Position numbers and translations under genes: made by a program | Assembly (NCBI GenBank): GCA_016197365.1 | Contig: JACPVS010000009.1 | Coordinates: 62,001 to 126,000, forward strand | Length of the DNA stretch: 64,000 nucleotides | From: Mycolicibacterium cosmeticum | GTDB lineage: Bacteria; Actinomycetota; Actinomycetes; Mycobacteriales; Mycobacteriaceae | Direction of reading: 5' to 3' | Notes under the pieces: generated by a model | The model's database searches: none | Seen by the model: only the letters and a program-made list of their open reading frames with translations | Told to the model about the DNA's origin: nothing | Part shown: piece by piece, positions 25,456 through 36,133 of the stretch | Layout: each line of letters opens with the position of its first letter | Numbering within the stretch: the stretch's first letter is position 1

Positions 25456-27489
25456 GTGAGTTACAACGCCGCGGACATCACCGAGCTCGACGATGTCCAG
25501 CACACACGCCTGCGGCCGGCGGTCAACCTGGGCCTGGACGTACTGAACACCGCGTTGCGTGAGCTGGTGGACAACGCGATCGAAGAGGTCGCCGACCCCA
25601 GCCACGGCGGGTCGACCGTCACCATCACCCTGCACGCCGACGGATCGGTCAGCGTCGCGGACGACGGCCGCGGCCTGCCCGTCGACTCCGACCCCGCCAC
25701 CGGCAAGAACGGCATCGTCAAGACGCTGGGCACGGCGCGGGCCGGCGGGAAGTTCTCCGCGCACTCCGACGCCACCAGCACCGGAGCCGGGCTGAACGGG
25801 ATCGGCGCCGCGGCAGCGGTCTTCATCTCCGCCCGCACCGACGTGACCGTCCGCCGGGCAGGCAAGACCTACCTGCAGAGTTTCGGCGCCGGCTACCCGG
25901 GATCTTTCGAGGGCGACGATTTCGATCCGGCCGCCCCGTTCACCCGCGCCGACACCCAGAGCCTGCGCGGCGCGGGCAACCGCAAACCACAGGCGCACGG
26001 AACGACCGTGCGCATCCTGTTCGACCCGGCCGTGGTGCCGGATTCGACCGTCGACGTCGGCGAGGTGCTGCTGCGGGCACACGCCGCGGCCCGGATGTCG
26101 CCCGGCGTGCACCTGACCGTCGTCGACGAGGGCTGGCCCGGCGACGAGGTTCCGCCGGCATTGCTCGAACCGTTCAGCGGCCCCTGGGGCAGTGACACCC
26201 TGCTGGACCTCATGTGCACCGCCGCGGGCACCCCGGTGCCGGCCGTGCGCGCGGTGGTGGAGGGCCGCGGCGAGTACACCACCGGCCGCGGGCCGACCCC
26301 GTTTCGGTGGTCGTTGACTGCCGGGCCTGCCGAACCCGCCACCGTCGCCGCGTTCTGCAACACCGTGCGGACCCCGGGCGGCGGATCGCACCTGACGGCG
26401 GCGATGAAAGGCCTGTCCGAAGCGCTGGCCGACCGCGCTTCCCGGATCCGCGACCTGGGTCTGGCCAAAGGCGAAGACGGCCCGGAACCGCAGGACTTCG
26501 TCGCGGTGAGCGCCCTGGCCGTGGACACCCGCGCGCCGGATGTGGCGTGGGACTCGCAGGCCAAGACCGCGGTGTCGTCACGTTCGCTCAATGTGGCGAT
26601 GGCCCCGGATGTGGCGCGCAGCGTCACCATCTGGGCGGCCAACCCCGGCAATGGCGACGCGGTGACGCGCTGGACCCAGCTGGCCCTGGAAGCCGCCCGC
26701 GCCCGCCGCAGCGCCGAAGGCGCCAAGGCCAGGTCCCGCGCGGCGTCGAAAGCCAAGGGTCTGGGCACCAACCTGTCGCTGCCCCCCAAGCTGCTGCCCA
26801 GCCGGGAGACCGGCCGGGGCTCGGGTGCCGAGCTGTTCCTGTGCGAGGGCGACTCCGCGCTGGGCACCATCAAAGCGGCACGCGACGCCACCTTCCAGGC
26901 AGCGTTCCCGCTGAAAGGCAAGCCGCCCAACGTCTTCGGATACACGGTGAGCAAGGCCAGGGTCAAGGACGAGTTCGACTCGATCGAACGCATCCTGGGC
27001 TGCGGGGTCCGGGACAACTGCGATCCGGAGTCCTGCCGCTACGACCGGATCCTGTTCGCCTCCGACGCCGACCCCGACGGCGGCAACATCAACTCCAGCC
27101 TCATCTCGATGTTCCTGGACTTCTACCGACCACTGGTCAAGGCCGGAATGGTCTATGTGACCTTGCCTCCGCTGTTCGTGGTCAAGGACGGCCAGGAACG
27201 CATCTACTGCCAGGACGAATCCGAGCGTGACGCCGCCGTGGCGCAGATGAAGGCCACCTCCAAACGCAAGGTGGAGGTGCAGCGCAACAAGGGTCTCGGC
27301 GAGATGGATGCCGACGACTTCTGGAACACCGTGCTGGATCCGCAGCGGCGCACCGTGATTCGAGTGCATCTGGATGACGGCGATCCGAAGCTGCACCACA
27401 CCCTGTTCGGCGGGCCACCGGAGGGCCGGCGCACGTGGATGGCTGATGTCGCCTCCCGCGTCGACACCGCCGCTCTCGACCTGACGTAG
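25456..27489 (+). CDS. second type II topoisomerase, GyrB/ParE-like ATPase subunit (TopoM B-type)
   Basis: A 677-residue GyrB-like subunit. GHKL ATPase motifs: RELVDNAIEEVAD (N-box), DDGRGLPV, and the lid GAGLNGIGAAAAV. TOPRIM motifs: CEGDSALG with catalytic Glu464, SDADPDGGNI for Mg binding, and VQRNKGLGEMD. It departs from housekeeping GyrB at many positions, and no recF/gyrB context is present. It matches the unusual two-gene topoisomerase reported from M. smegmatis (TopoM, Jain and Nagaraja), described as able to introduce positive supercoils; that activity is known for the homologue, not shown here. The GTG at 25456 was preferred because GGAAGGA lies 6 bases upstream. The A-subunit gene follows after 11 bases. 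Confidence 0.9.
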   Translation: MSYNAADITELDDVQHTRLRPAVNLGLDVLNTALRELVDNAIEEVADPSHGGSTVTITLHADGSVSVADDGRGLPVDSDPATGKNGIVKTLGTARAGGKFSAHSDATSTGAGLNGIGAAAAVFISARTDVTVRRAGKTYLQSFGAGYPGSFEGDDFDPAAPFTRADTQSLRGAGNRKPQAHGTTVRILFDPAVVPDSTVDVGEVLLRAHAAARMSPGVHLTVVDEGWPGDEVPPALLEPFSGPWGSDTLLDLMCTAAGTPVPAVRAVVEGRGEYTTGRGPTPFRWSLTAGPAEPATVAAFCNTVRTPGGGSHLTAAMKGLSEALADRASRIRDLGLAKGEDGPEPQDFVAVSALAVDTRAPDVAWDSQAKTAVSSRSLNVAMAPDVARSVTIWAANPGNGDAVTRWTQLALEAARARRSAEGAKARSRAASKAKGLGTNLSLPPKLLPSRETGRGSGAELFLCEGDSALGTIKAARDATFQAAFPLKGKPPNVFGYTVSKARVKDEFDSIERILGCGVRDNCDPESCRYDRILFASDADPDGGNINSSLISMFLDFYRPLVKAGMVYVTLPPLFVVKDGQERIYCQDESERDAAVAQMKATSKRKVEVQRNKGLGEMDADDFWNTVLDPQRRTVIRVHLDDGDPKLHHTLFGGPPEGRRTWMADVASRVDTAALDLT

Positions 27490-27500
27490 GAAGAAGTACA

Positions 27501-29639
27501 TTGACCGCCACCCTGGACGTTCCCGAGCAGAACCCGGACCTGGTGCTAGACCAGAGCGCCGACGACTACTGGAATCACTACCAGCTGACGTTCGCGCTCT
27601 ACAGCGTCAGCGACCGGGCCATCCCGTCGGCGTTCGACGGGCTGAAGCCCGGCCAGCGCCGTCTGCTGTATCAGATGTACGACTCCCGACTGCTGCCGGG
27701 GAACAAGCCGCAGAAGTCCTCGAAGGTCTGCTCGGCCGTCACCGGCAACCTGCACCCGCACGGCGGCGCCTCGATGTACGGCGCCGCGGCGCTGATGGCC
27801 GCCGAATTCCAGCGTGTGAAAGTCATTGACGGACAAGGTGCTTTCCCGCGGATCCAGGGTGACATTCCGGCAGCCGACCGCTACACCGAGATGCGGTTGT
27901 CGGCACCCGGCGCGGCCCTGACCGCCGAACTGGCCGACCACGCGGTGCCGATGGTCTCGACCTTCGATGGCGAGTGGATCGAACCGACGGTGCTGCCGGC
28001 CCAGTGGCCGGTGCTGCTCTGCAACGGCGCCGTCGGCATCGCCGAAGGCTGGGCCACCAAGGTGCCCGCGCACAATCCCCGCGAGATCATGGCCGCCTGC
28101 CGGGCATTACTGAAGACGCCGAACATGACCGACGACAGGTTGATGAAACTCATCCCCGGCCCCGACTGGGGTTGCGGCGCAACGGTGGTCGGCGAGAACG
28201 GTCTACGCGAATACATCACCACCGGCCGCGGTCTGTTCACCGTACGCGGCGAGGTGTCGGTAGACGGCAAGAACGTCATCGTCACCGAGCTACCGCCCGG
28301 CGTTGCGAGCAACACTGTGCAGGAAAGGATCCGGGCCCTGGTCGAGTCCGGCGAGATGTCCGGAGTGGCGGACATGTCGGACCTGACCGACCGTCGCAAC
28401 GGGCTGCGGATCGTGGTCACCGCCAAACGTGGCCACAGCGCCGAGACCATCCGCGATCAGCTGCTCGCCCTGACCCCGCTGGAGTCGACCTTCGCCGCCA
28501 GCCTGGTCGCACTCGACGAGGATCGGGTGCCCCGCTGGTGGTCGGTGCGCGAACTCATCTCGGCGTTCCTGCACCTGCGTGATTCGGTGGTGCTGCGGCG
28601 CAGCGAGTATCGGCTGGAGAAGGTCACCGCCCGGCGCCACCTGGTGTCCGGCCTGATGCTGATCCACCTCGACATCGACGCTGCCGTCGCGGTCATTCGC
28701 GGCTCCGACACCGTCGAAGAGGCCCGCCAAGGACTACAGGACCGGTTCGCGATCGACGCCGAACAGGCCGACTACGTTCTGGGACTTCAGCTTCGGCGCC
28801 TGACGAAGCTCGACGTGATCGAACTGCAGGCCGAGGCCGAGAAGCTGGATACCGAGTTCGCCGAGCTCACCGAATTGGTCGAGAACCCCGACGCCCGCCG
28901 GGTGGTGATCGACAAGGAGCTGGTCGAGACCAGCAAACTGTTCAAGGGCCCCGAGTTCGACCGTCGCACCGTGCTGGACTTCGACGCCACACCGACCACG
29001 TCCGGAACCGACGAGGACGGTGCCCGCGAACGAAAAGTCAACGCCTCGTGGCGCCTTGATGACCGCGGTGTGTTCTCCGACAGCCACGGTGAGCTGTTGA
29101 CCTCGGGTCTGGGCTGGGCGGTGTGGACCGACGGGCGGATCAAATTCACCACCGGGAACGGTCTGCCCTACAAGATTCGCGACATCCCGGTCGCCCCGGA
29201 CATCACCGGGCTGCTGCGCTCGGGTGTGCTGCCCGAGGGCTACCACTTGGCGCTGGTCACCCGGCGCGGCAAGATCCTGCGGATCGACCCGGCGGCGGTG
29301 AACCCGCAAGGGGCGGCCGGCAACGGCGTGGCCGGGGTGAAGCTGGGCGCCGATGACGACGAGGTGGTGGGCGCTCTGCCCGTCTCGTGCGAGAACGGCG
29401 AGGCGATCCTGTCGATATCCGAAAAGGGCTGGAAGGTCACCGAAGTCGCCGACATCCCGGTCAAGGGCCGCGGCGGCGCCGGTGTCGGGTTCCACCCATT
29501 CACCACCGGTGAGAACGCGTTGGTGTCGGCGGCGATCTCGACGACCGGATACGTGCGTGGCCGCAAGCCGGTGCGCGCGGAAAAGCGCGCGAAGGCTGCG
29601 ATCAAGGGCTCCGGTACGGATGTGACGCCGGCTGAGTAG
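27501..29639 (+). CDS. second type II topoisomerase, GyrA/ParC-like subunit (TopoM A-type)
   Basis: A 712-residue GyrA-like DNA cleavage/rejoining subunit, shorter than mycobacterial GyrA (about 840). The catalytic Tyr is Tyr128 in DRYTEMRL. The quinolone region reads HPHGGASMYG at residues 85-94, where M. tuberculosis GyrA has HPHGDASIYD. The canonical GyrA box QRRGGKG is replaced by QGAAGNG (residues 603-609). The start codon is TTG with GGAAGAA 5 bases upstream. It works with the preceding ATPase subunit. The tail is Lys/Arg-rich (KPVRAEKRAKAAIK), probably DNA-binding. Confidence 0.9.
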   Translation: MTATLDVPEQNPDLVLDQSADDYWNHYQLTFALYSVSDRAIPSAFDGLKPGQRRLLYQMYDSRLLPGNKPQKSSKVCSAVTGNLHPHGGASMYGAAALMAAEFQRVKVIDGQGAFPRIQGDIPAADRYTEMRLSAPGAALTAELADHAVPMVSTFDGEWIEPTVLPAQWPVLLCNGAVGIAEGWATKVPAHNPREIMAACRALLKTPNMTDDRLMKLIPGPDWGCGATVVGENGLREYITTGRGLFTVRGEVSVDGKNVIVTELPPGVASNTVQERIRALVESGEMSGVADMSDLTDRRNGLRIVVTAKRGHSAETIRDQLLALTPLESTFAASLVALDEDRVPRWWSVRELISAFLHLRDSVVLRRSEYRLEKVTARRHLVSGLMLIHLDIDAAVAVIRGSDTVEEARQGLQDRFAIDAEQADYVLGLQLRRLTKLDVIELQAEAEKLDTEFAELTELVENPDARRVVIDKELVETSKLFKGPEFDRRTVLDFDATPTTSGTDEDGARERKVNASWRLDDRGVFSDSHGELLTSGLGWAVWTDGRIKFTTGNGLPYKIRDIPVAPDITGLLRSGVLPEGYHLALVTRRGKILRIDPAAVNPQGAAGNGVAGVKLGADDDEVVGALPVSCENGEAILSISEKGWKVTEVADIPVKGRGGAGVGFHPFTTGENALVSAAISTTGYVRGRKPVRAEKRAKAAIKGSGTDVTPAE

Positions 29640-29644
29640 CCGAG

Positions 29645-29677
29645 CACTGCCCTCGCCGGTGCTCGGCGAGGGCAGTG
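29645..29677. terminator. 13-bp perfect hairpin, convergent terminator
   Basis: The arms 29645-29657 and 29665-29677 pair perfectly around a 7-base loop, 5 bases past the topoisomerase stop and before the convergent TM2 gene. There is no long T-run, so it may serve both strands as an intrinsic or stabilising hairpin. Confidence 0.75.
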
Positions 29678-29693
29678 ATCAGATTCGGCTGGC

Positions 29694-29990
29694 TCAACCG
29701 CGCAGCGTGCGACCCTCCACGTCGGGCACCTTGCCCAGCAGGATCATGATGCCGTCGACGAACGGCCAGATACCGCCGATGCCCAGCGTCAGCCAGGTGA
29801 CCGCGATCTGCGCGACGGCGAGTTTGGTATATCCGAGGTAGAAGCGGCCGAGCCCGAAACTGCCCAGGAAGATACCCAGGATGCCTGCGGTCACTTTGCT
29901 CTTGTCGGAGAGAGGGCCGCCGGTCTGCGGGTCTACGCTCGGGTAGGCCGACTGTGGGGCGTTGTACGGGGGCTGAGGTGCTGTTGTCAT
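29694..29990 (-). CDS. TM2-domain membrane protein
   Basis: A 98-residue protein. A Pro/Gln-rich cytoplasmic N-terminus (MTTAPQPPYNAPQSAYPS) is followed by the TM2 domain: VTAGILGIFLGSFGLGRFYLGY, then LAVAQIAVTWLTLGIGGIWPFVDGIMIL. The GxxRFYLGY and WPFVDGI motifs define the family. Function is unknown in bacteria; two-helix membrane topology is expected. Confidence 0.92.
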   Translation of the reverse strand: MTTAPQPPYNAPQSAYPSVDPQTGGPLSDKSKVTAGILGIFLGSFGLGRFYLGYTKLAVAQIAVTWLTLGIGGIWPFVDGIMILLGKVPDVEGRTLRG

Positions 29991-30041
29991 GTCGCTAATC
30001 GTCTTTGCCGCCCTTGGAATAATCTTGGAGGCGGTGGCGCC

Positions 30042-30905
30042 CTACTTCTCCAACGTGAATTGGACGACGTCCATCTGTCCGTTGCGGAACAGGTCGGCAC
30101 ATCCGGTCAGGTACTTCATGTACCGGTCGTAGACCTCCACGGACTGGATGGCGATCGCCTCGTCCCGGCGCGCCTCGAGGTTCGCGGCCCAGATGTCGAG
30201 GGTCTTGGCATAGTGCGGCTGGAGCGACTGCTCCTTGGTGACCCGATAGGCGGCGGCCTCCGCATGCTGCTCGACCTTCTCGATCGATGGCAGCCGCCCG
30301 CCCGGGAAGATCTCGGTGAGGATGAACTTGGCGAACCGGGCCATCGCCCAGGTGAGCGGGATGCCCAGTTCCTTCGCGCGGTCTGGATGCAGGGCGCAGA
30401 TGGTGTGCAGCATCATCACCCCGTCCGACGGCAGGAGCTGGTAGGTCTTGGCGAAGAAGTCGGTGTAGCGGTCGAAACCGAAATGCTCGAACGCGCCGAT
30501 TGACACGATCCGGTCCACCGGCTCATCGAACTGCTCCCACCCCTGCAGCAGCACCCGCCGGCTGCGCGGGCTGTCCAAGGTGTCGAAGCCGGCCTGGACG
30601 TGCGCGGCCTGGTTCTTGGACAGTGTCAGGCCGACGACGTTGACGTCGTACTTCTCCACCGCCCGACGGAGTACCGCGCCCCAGCCGCAGCCGACGTCGA
30701 GCAGCGTCATACCGGGTTCGAGCCCGAGCTTGCCCAGCGACAGGTCGACCTTGGCCGCTTGCGCCTCGGCGAGCGTCATATCGTCGCGCTCGAAATAGGC
30801 GCAGCTATAGATCTGCGACGGATCCAGGAAGAGCCGGAAGAAGTCATCGGAGAGGTCGTAGTGCGCCTGGACGTCTTCGAAGTGCGGTCTCATTGATTCA
30901 GCCAT
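30042..30905 (-). CDS. cyclopropane/mycolic acid SAM methyltransferase (CmaA/MmaA/PcaA family)
   Basis: A 287-residue SAM-dependent methyltransferase, the same length as CmaA1 and PcaA of M. tuberculosis. The start of the fold reads FEDVQAHYDLSDDFFRLFLD with YSCAYFE (about 33-39), then the SAM motif LLDVGCGWGA (about 71-80) and GAFEHFG (about 138-144) with the active-site Glu. Such enzymes add cyclopropane or methyl branches to meromycolate chains or membrane lipids. The ATG at 30905 has AAAGG upstream. It diverges from the tetR-GT-c-subunit operon, whose operators lie about 150 bases away, so it may share that control. The modified lipid position cannot be assigned. Confidence 0.88.
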   Translation of the reverse strand: MAESMRPHFEDVQAHYDLSDDFFRLFLDPSQIYSCAYFERDDMTLAEAQAAKVDLSLGKLGLEPGMTLLDVGCGWGAVLRRAVEKYDVNVVGLTLSKNQAAHVQAGFDTLDSPRSRRVLLQGWEQFDEPVDRIVSIGAFEHFGFDRYTDFFAKTYQLLPSDGVMMLHTICALHPDRAKELGIPLTWAMARFAKFILTEIFPGGRLPSIEKVEQHAEAAAYRVTKEQSLQPHYAKTLDIWAANLEARRDEAIAIQSVEVYDRYMKYLTGCADLFRNGQMDVVQFTLEK

Positions 30906-31052
30906 GGCCTGCGGCCTTTCGCTTGAACGTGTGGTGCGGTCAGCGCATCGACTCGACATCGTTCGTCGCGCCCGCGGCGTACTACTGCCGACTACATGGT
31001 AGGGGGCGGCGCCAAGAAGCCCATCAACCAGGCGGTCACCCTTGCACCCACC

Positions 31053-31086
31053 TGACCGATCGGTCTAATATCTGACCATGCGGTCA
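31053..31086. promoter_or_regulatory. two tandem palindromic operators over the tetR start
   Basis: Two 14-base sites of form TGACC-N4-GGTC(A/T): 31053-31066, whose core GACCGATCGGTC is a perfect 12-base palindrome, and 31073-31086, TGACC-ATGC-GGTCA, fully symmetric in its arms. Their starts are exactly 20 bases apart (two helical turns), and the second covers the tetR ATG at 31078. This is the expected layout for an autoregulated TetR operon bound by two dimers. Confidence 0.78.
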
Positions 31087-31685
31087 ACATCGGACAAGAC
31101 GTTCACCGAACGGGCACGTCGCGAGCAGATCGTCGCGGGTGCCACGACGATCATCGCCGAAATCGGCTACGCCCAGACGTCCGTCGCAAAAATCGCCGAT
31201 CATGTCGGCATCGCGAAAAGTGTTGTGCTGTACCACTTCAAGACCAAAGACGACATCATCGCGGCGGTTGTCACCGACGTTTTCAATACCGCGGCGGCCC
31301 ACATGATCCCGGCGTTGACGGCGGCGCAAAGCCCGGCAGACCGCCTGGCTGCGTATATCCGCTCGAATATCGCCTTCATCGACCAGAACCGAGGGGGCGC
31401 CCTCGCCATGCTGGAGATCGTGACGGGTTATCGGTCCCCCGCCGGACTTCGCCTCGATCAGGTCGCCGACCCAGGCACCGACAACCCCCTGGACCCGGAA
31501 GCGATCTTCGCCGAAGGTGTTGCCAGTAAAGCTTTTCGGAGTCTCTCGCCCACGTTCATGAAGAACGCACTGCGCGCCGCTCTCGACGGCGCGGTGTGGG
31601 AGCTGGCCCGCGACCCACACTACGACGTCGTCGGGTACGGCGACGAGTTGGCGACCACCTTCGATCTGGCCACCAGGTTGCCGTG

Positions 31686-31686
<1 letters not shown>
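31078..31686 (+). CDS. TetR-family regulator of the glycosyltransferase / subunit c operon
   Basis: A 202-residue TetR protein. Helix-turn-helix TSVAKIADHVGIAKSVVLYHFKTKDDI (about residues 35-61), followed by a helical ligand domain with C-terminal ALRAALDGAVWELARDP. Two palindromic sites overlap its promoter and start codon, so autorepression is very likely. Its stop TGA shares one base with the ATG of the glycosyltransferase gene (TGATG), coupling translation. The ligand is unknown; the neighbouring genes suggest a hydrophobic natural product or xenobiotic. Confidence 0.9.
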
Positions 31687-33202
<1,516 letters not shown>

Positions 33203-33204
<2 letters not shown>

Positions 33205-33237
33205 CCTGGCATTGCGCTGAGAGCGCGGTACCAGGTC
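33203..33237 (+). terminator. likely terminator of the tetR-GT-subunit c operon
   Basis: An interrupted hairpin starts within the c-subunit stop codon: GACCTGG (33203-33209) pairs with CCAGGTC (33231-33237), and GCGCT (33214-33218) with AGCGC (33222-33226). There is no strong T-run after it. Confidence 0.6.
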
Positions 33238-33295
33238 AATAGCTCGGCTACACTCTCACTGAATCGTTAGCTAGATCGGATACGAGGGGCACGCT

Positions 33296-33877
33296 GTGCA
33301 GAAGTCGAAGCGCCGTTACGCTGCGGCGACGCTGGCCGCTTTCATGCCGTTGGCCGCCGTCTCCGTCATCACTGCCGCGCCCAGCTCCGCCGCCTGCGGC
33401 GAGGGCAAGATCGACTTCAACGGCAACTGCGTCGCCGAGACCTGCAACAAGGGTTCCGTGCGCACCGAGAGCGGGCTGTGCAGCAGCGGGCTCTCCGAGG
33501 CCCTCCGCAAGGCGCAGCCGCCGGCCATCTCGAAGGTGACGCCCATGGAATGGGCCAACTCCTACTCGACCATCGACTCGGTGCGACGCTTGCCCGGAAC
33601 GCTCAACGACATCAACAGCGTGGCGAACCTGGCCATCGACATTCCTTACAGCATCACCGGCAGTGTGAACGACATCGCCGGCACGTTCTACCTGCTGAAT
33701 CAGATCGGCGGTGTCAGCGCATCCGGCCTCAGGAGTCCGCTGGCGGCGGCCGCGAACGTGGCGCAGGCCCTGCCGTCTCCGGGTCTGCCCAAGGTCGGCG
33801 TCCCCAAGCTCAAGATGCCGAAACTGTTCCAGAACTGCCTGCCGGTCAAGCTGGCCTTCTTCCGCCCCTGCATCTGA
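33296..33877 (+). CDS. secreted six-cysteine hypothetical protein
   Basis: A 193-residue protein with a Sec signal peptide (basic KSKRRY, hydrophobic AAATLAAFMPLAAVSVITAA, cleavage after APSSAA near 33). The mature protein starts CGEGKIDFNGNC and has six cysteines: four in the first 30 residues and two at the end (FQNCLP, RPCI), suggesting disulfides. A central helical part and a Pro/Lys-rich LPKVGVPKLKMPKLF stretch follow. I do not recognise a functional family. The start is GTG with GAGGGG upstream. It lies 91 bases after the c-subunit gene but behind a hairpin, so it is probably separately expressed. Confidence 0.75.
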   Translation: MQKSKRRYAAATLAAFMPLAAVSVITAAPSSAACGEGKIDFNGNCVAETCNKGSVRTESGLCSSGLSEALRKAQPPAISKVTPMEWANSYSTIDSVRRLPGTLNDINSVANLAIDIPYSITGSVNDIAGTFYLLNQIGGVSASGLRSPLAAAANVAQALPSPGLPKVGVPKLKMPKLFQNCLPVKLAFFRPCI

Positions 33878-33896
33878 TTTCCTGCATCGCGAGGCT

Positions 33897-33935
33897 GCAC
33901 TTATGGCGCGAAAGTGCGAGTAACCGTCGCCATAA
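33897..33935. repeat. overlapping inverted repeats downstream of the secreted protein gene
   Basis: Two mutually exclusive hairpins share bases: GCACTT (33897-33902) with AAGTGC (33912-33917), and TTATGGCG (33901-33908) with CGCCATAA (33928-33935). The element starts 20 bases past a stop codon and could be a terminator or a dispersed intergenic repeat. The rest of 33878-34118 shows no gene. Confidence 0.5.
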
Positions 33936-34118
33936 CGACAGTCTCGCGCGACCAGATCGGAATGCGTGCATAACGCGCTCTGCAGCAACGGTCTGAGGAC
34001 CGCCCGATAAGTCCGCGGCGCTCCCCGCGGCGAGGTGGAAGGAACCCAGCGCCATGTGTGAGCGTCCGGCGCTGTGAGTACAAAGAAAAATCGGTTTCTC
34101 GTCCTCGTTGGATGTGAG

Positions 34119-35203
<1,085 letters not shown>

Positions 35204-35207
<4 letters not shown>

Positions 35208-35653
35208 GACGGAGAGACCGCGGTGTCGGTGTTCGGTGTCCAGCAGGCAGGAGGAGGCGCGAGGGCGGCAGAGTCGACGCCGAAGGTGTCCGAGTCCGCC
35301 AGCACGGTGTAGACCTCCCACTTTTCGCCGGCAGGACCGGTCACCCACACCTTGTCCTGGGTGGCGAAGCAGCAGGTGGTGCCGATCTCCTCCTCGGTGA
35401 ACATGCCTTCGCCGGTGAGGCGCGCGATCTCGGCGTGGACGGCTTGGCTGGATTCGACCTCTACACCCAAGTGGTTGAGAGTGCCTCCGTGCCCTGGGTT
35501 TTCGATGAGGACGAGCTTCAACGGCGGCTGGGATACCGCGAAGTTCGCGTATCCCGGCTTCACCTTGGCCGGCGACGTGTTGAAGAGCGTGGAGTAGAAC
35601 GCCACGGCTTGTTCGAGATCGTCGACGTTGAGGGCGAGTTGTGCGCGGGACAT
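35204..35653 (-). CDS. cadI: ArsI/CadI-family heavy-metal resistance protein (VOC fold)
   Basis: A 149-residue glyoxalase/bleomycin-resistance-fold protein very close to mycobacterial CadI: QLALNVDDLEQAVAFYSTLFN, KPGYANFAV, LNHLGVEV with a metal-ligand His, the vicinal thiol pair in GTTCCFATQDKVWV and GEKWEVYTVLADS with a ligand Glu. The relative ArsI is a C-As lyase; CadI is cadmium-inducible in M. tuberculosis. Gln5 sits where ArsI has a metal-binding His, so lyase activity is uncertain. First gene of a cadI-acr3 operon divergent from arsR. Confidence 0.92.
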
Positions 35654-35742
35654 GAGAAACGCCTACCTTTTGGGCTTATGTCGAACTCCTGGCAGCGACA
35701 ATCCTGCCACCTCTTCGATATTTGTCAATAAGGTGTGGCACC
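35654..35742. promoter_or_regulatory. divergent arsR / cadI-acr3 control region
   Basis: The 89-base gap between cadI and arsR holds both promoters. An AT-rich imperfect palindrome, TATTTG-T-CAATA at about 35719-35730, is the best candidate ArsR operator, just upstream of the arsR ribosome site AAGGTG. Confidence 0.5.
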
Positions 35743-36111
35743 ATGGCAGGCATGCCGAAGACGCTGCCCACCATCGACGTGTCCGAGCCGGTGTGCTGCT
35801 CGCCGGTCGCCGCCGGTCCCGTGGATGACGCCGCGGCGTTGGAGATTGCACTGCGCCTCAAGGCACTTGCCGATCCGGTCCGGGTCAAGGTGATGTCGTT
35901 GCTGTTCAGCAGCGGCGCAGGCGAAGAGTGCAGTTGCGACCTCGCGGCGGCGGTAGGCCTGTCGGAATCGACTGTGAGCCATCACCTGTCGCAGTTGCGG
36001 CGGGCGGGGTTCGTCGAGTCCGAGCGGCGCGGGATGAACGTGTACCACCGCGCCCGTCACGAATCGCTTGTCGCGCTGTGCTCGGTGCTGGACCCCAACT
36101 GCTGCCGCTGA
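35743..36111 (+). CDS. arsR: ArsR/SmtB-family metalloregulator
   Basis: A 122-residue winged-helix repressor. LKALADPVRVKVMSLL begins the DNA-binding domain, ECSCDLAAAVGLSESTVSHHLSQLRRAGFV is the recognition region, and MNVYHRARHESL is the wing. Thiols: Cys18-Cys19 near the N-terminus, Cys63 and Cys65 in the helix before recognition, and a C-terminal NCCR. An N-terminal Cys pair with a Cys near position 55-65 resembles the As(III) site of Corynebacterium glutamicum ArsR rather than the plasmid R773 site. The ATG at 35743 was chosen from AAGGTG 6 bases upstream; 35752 is possible. Confidence 0.9.
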   Translation: MAGMPKTLPTIDVSEPVCCSPVAAGPVDDAAALEIALRLKALADPVRVKVMSLLFSSGAGEECSCDLAAAVGLSESTVSHHLSQLRRAGFVESERRGMNVYHRARHESLVALCSVLDPNCCR

Positions 36112-36133
36112 GTCTCCCCGCCGCGCATGACCT

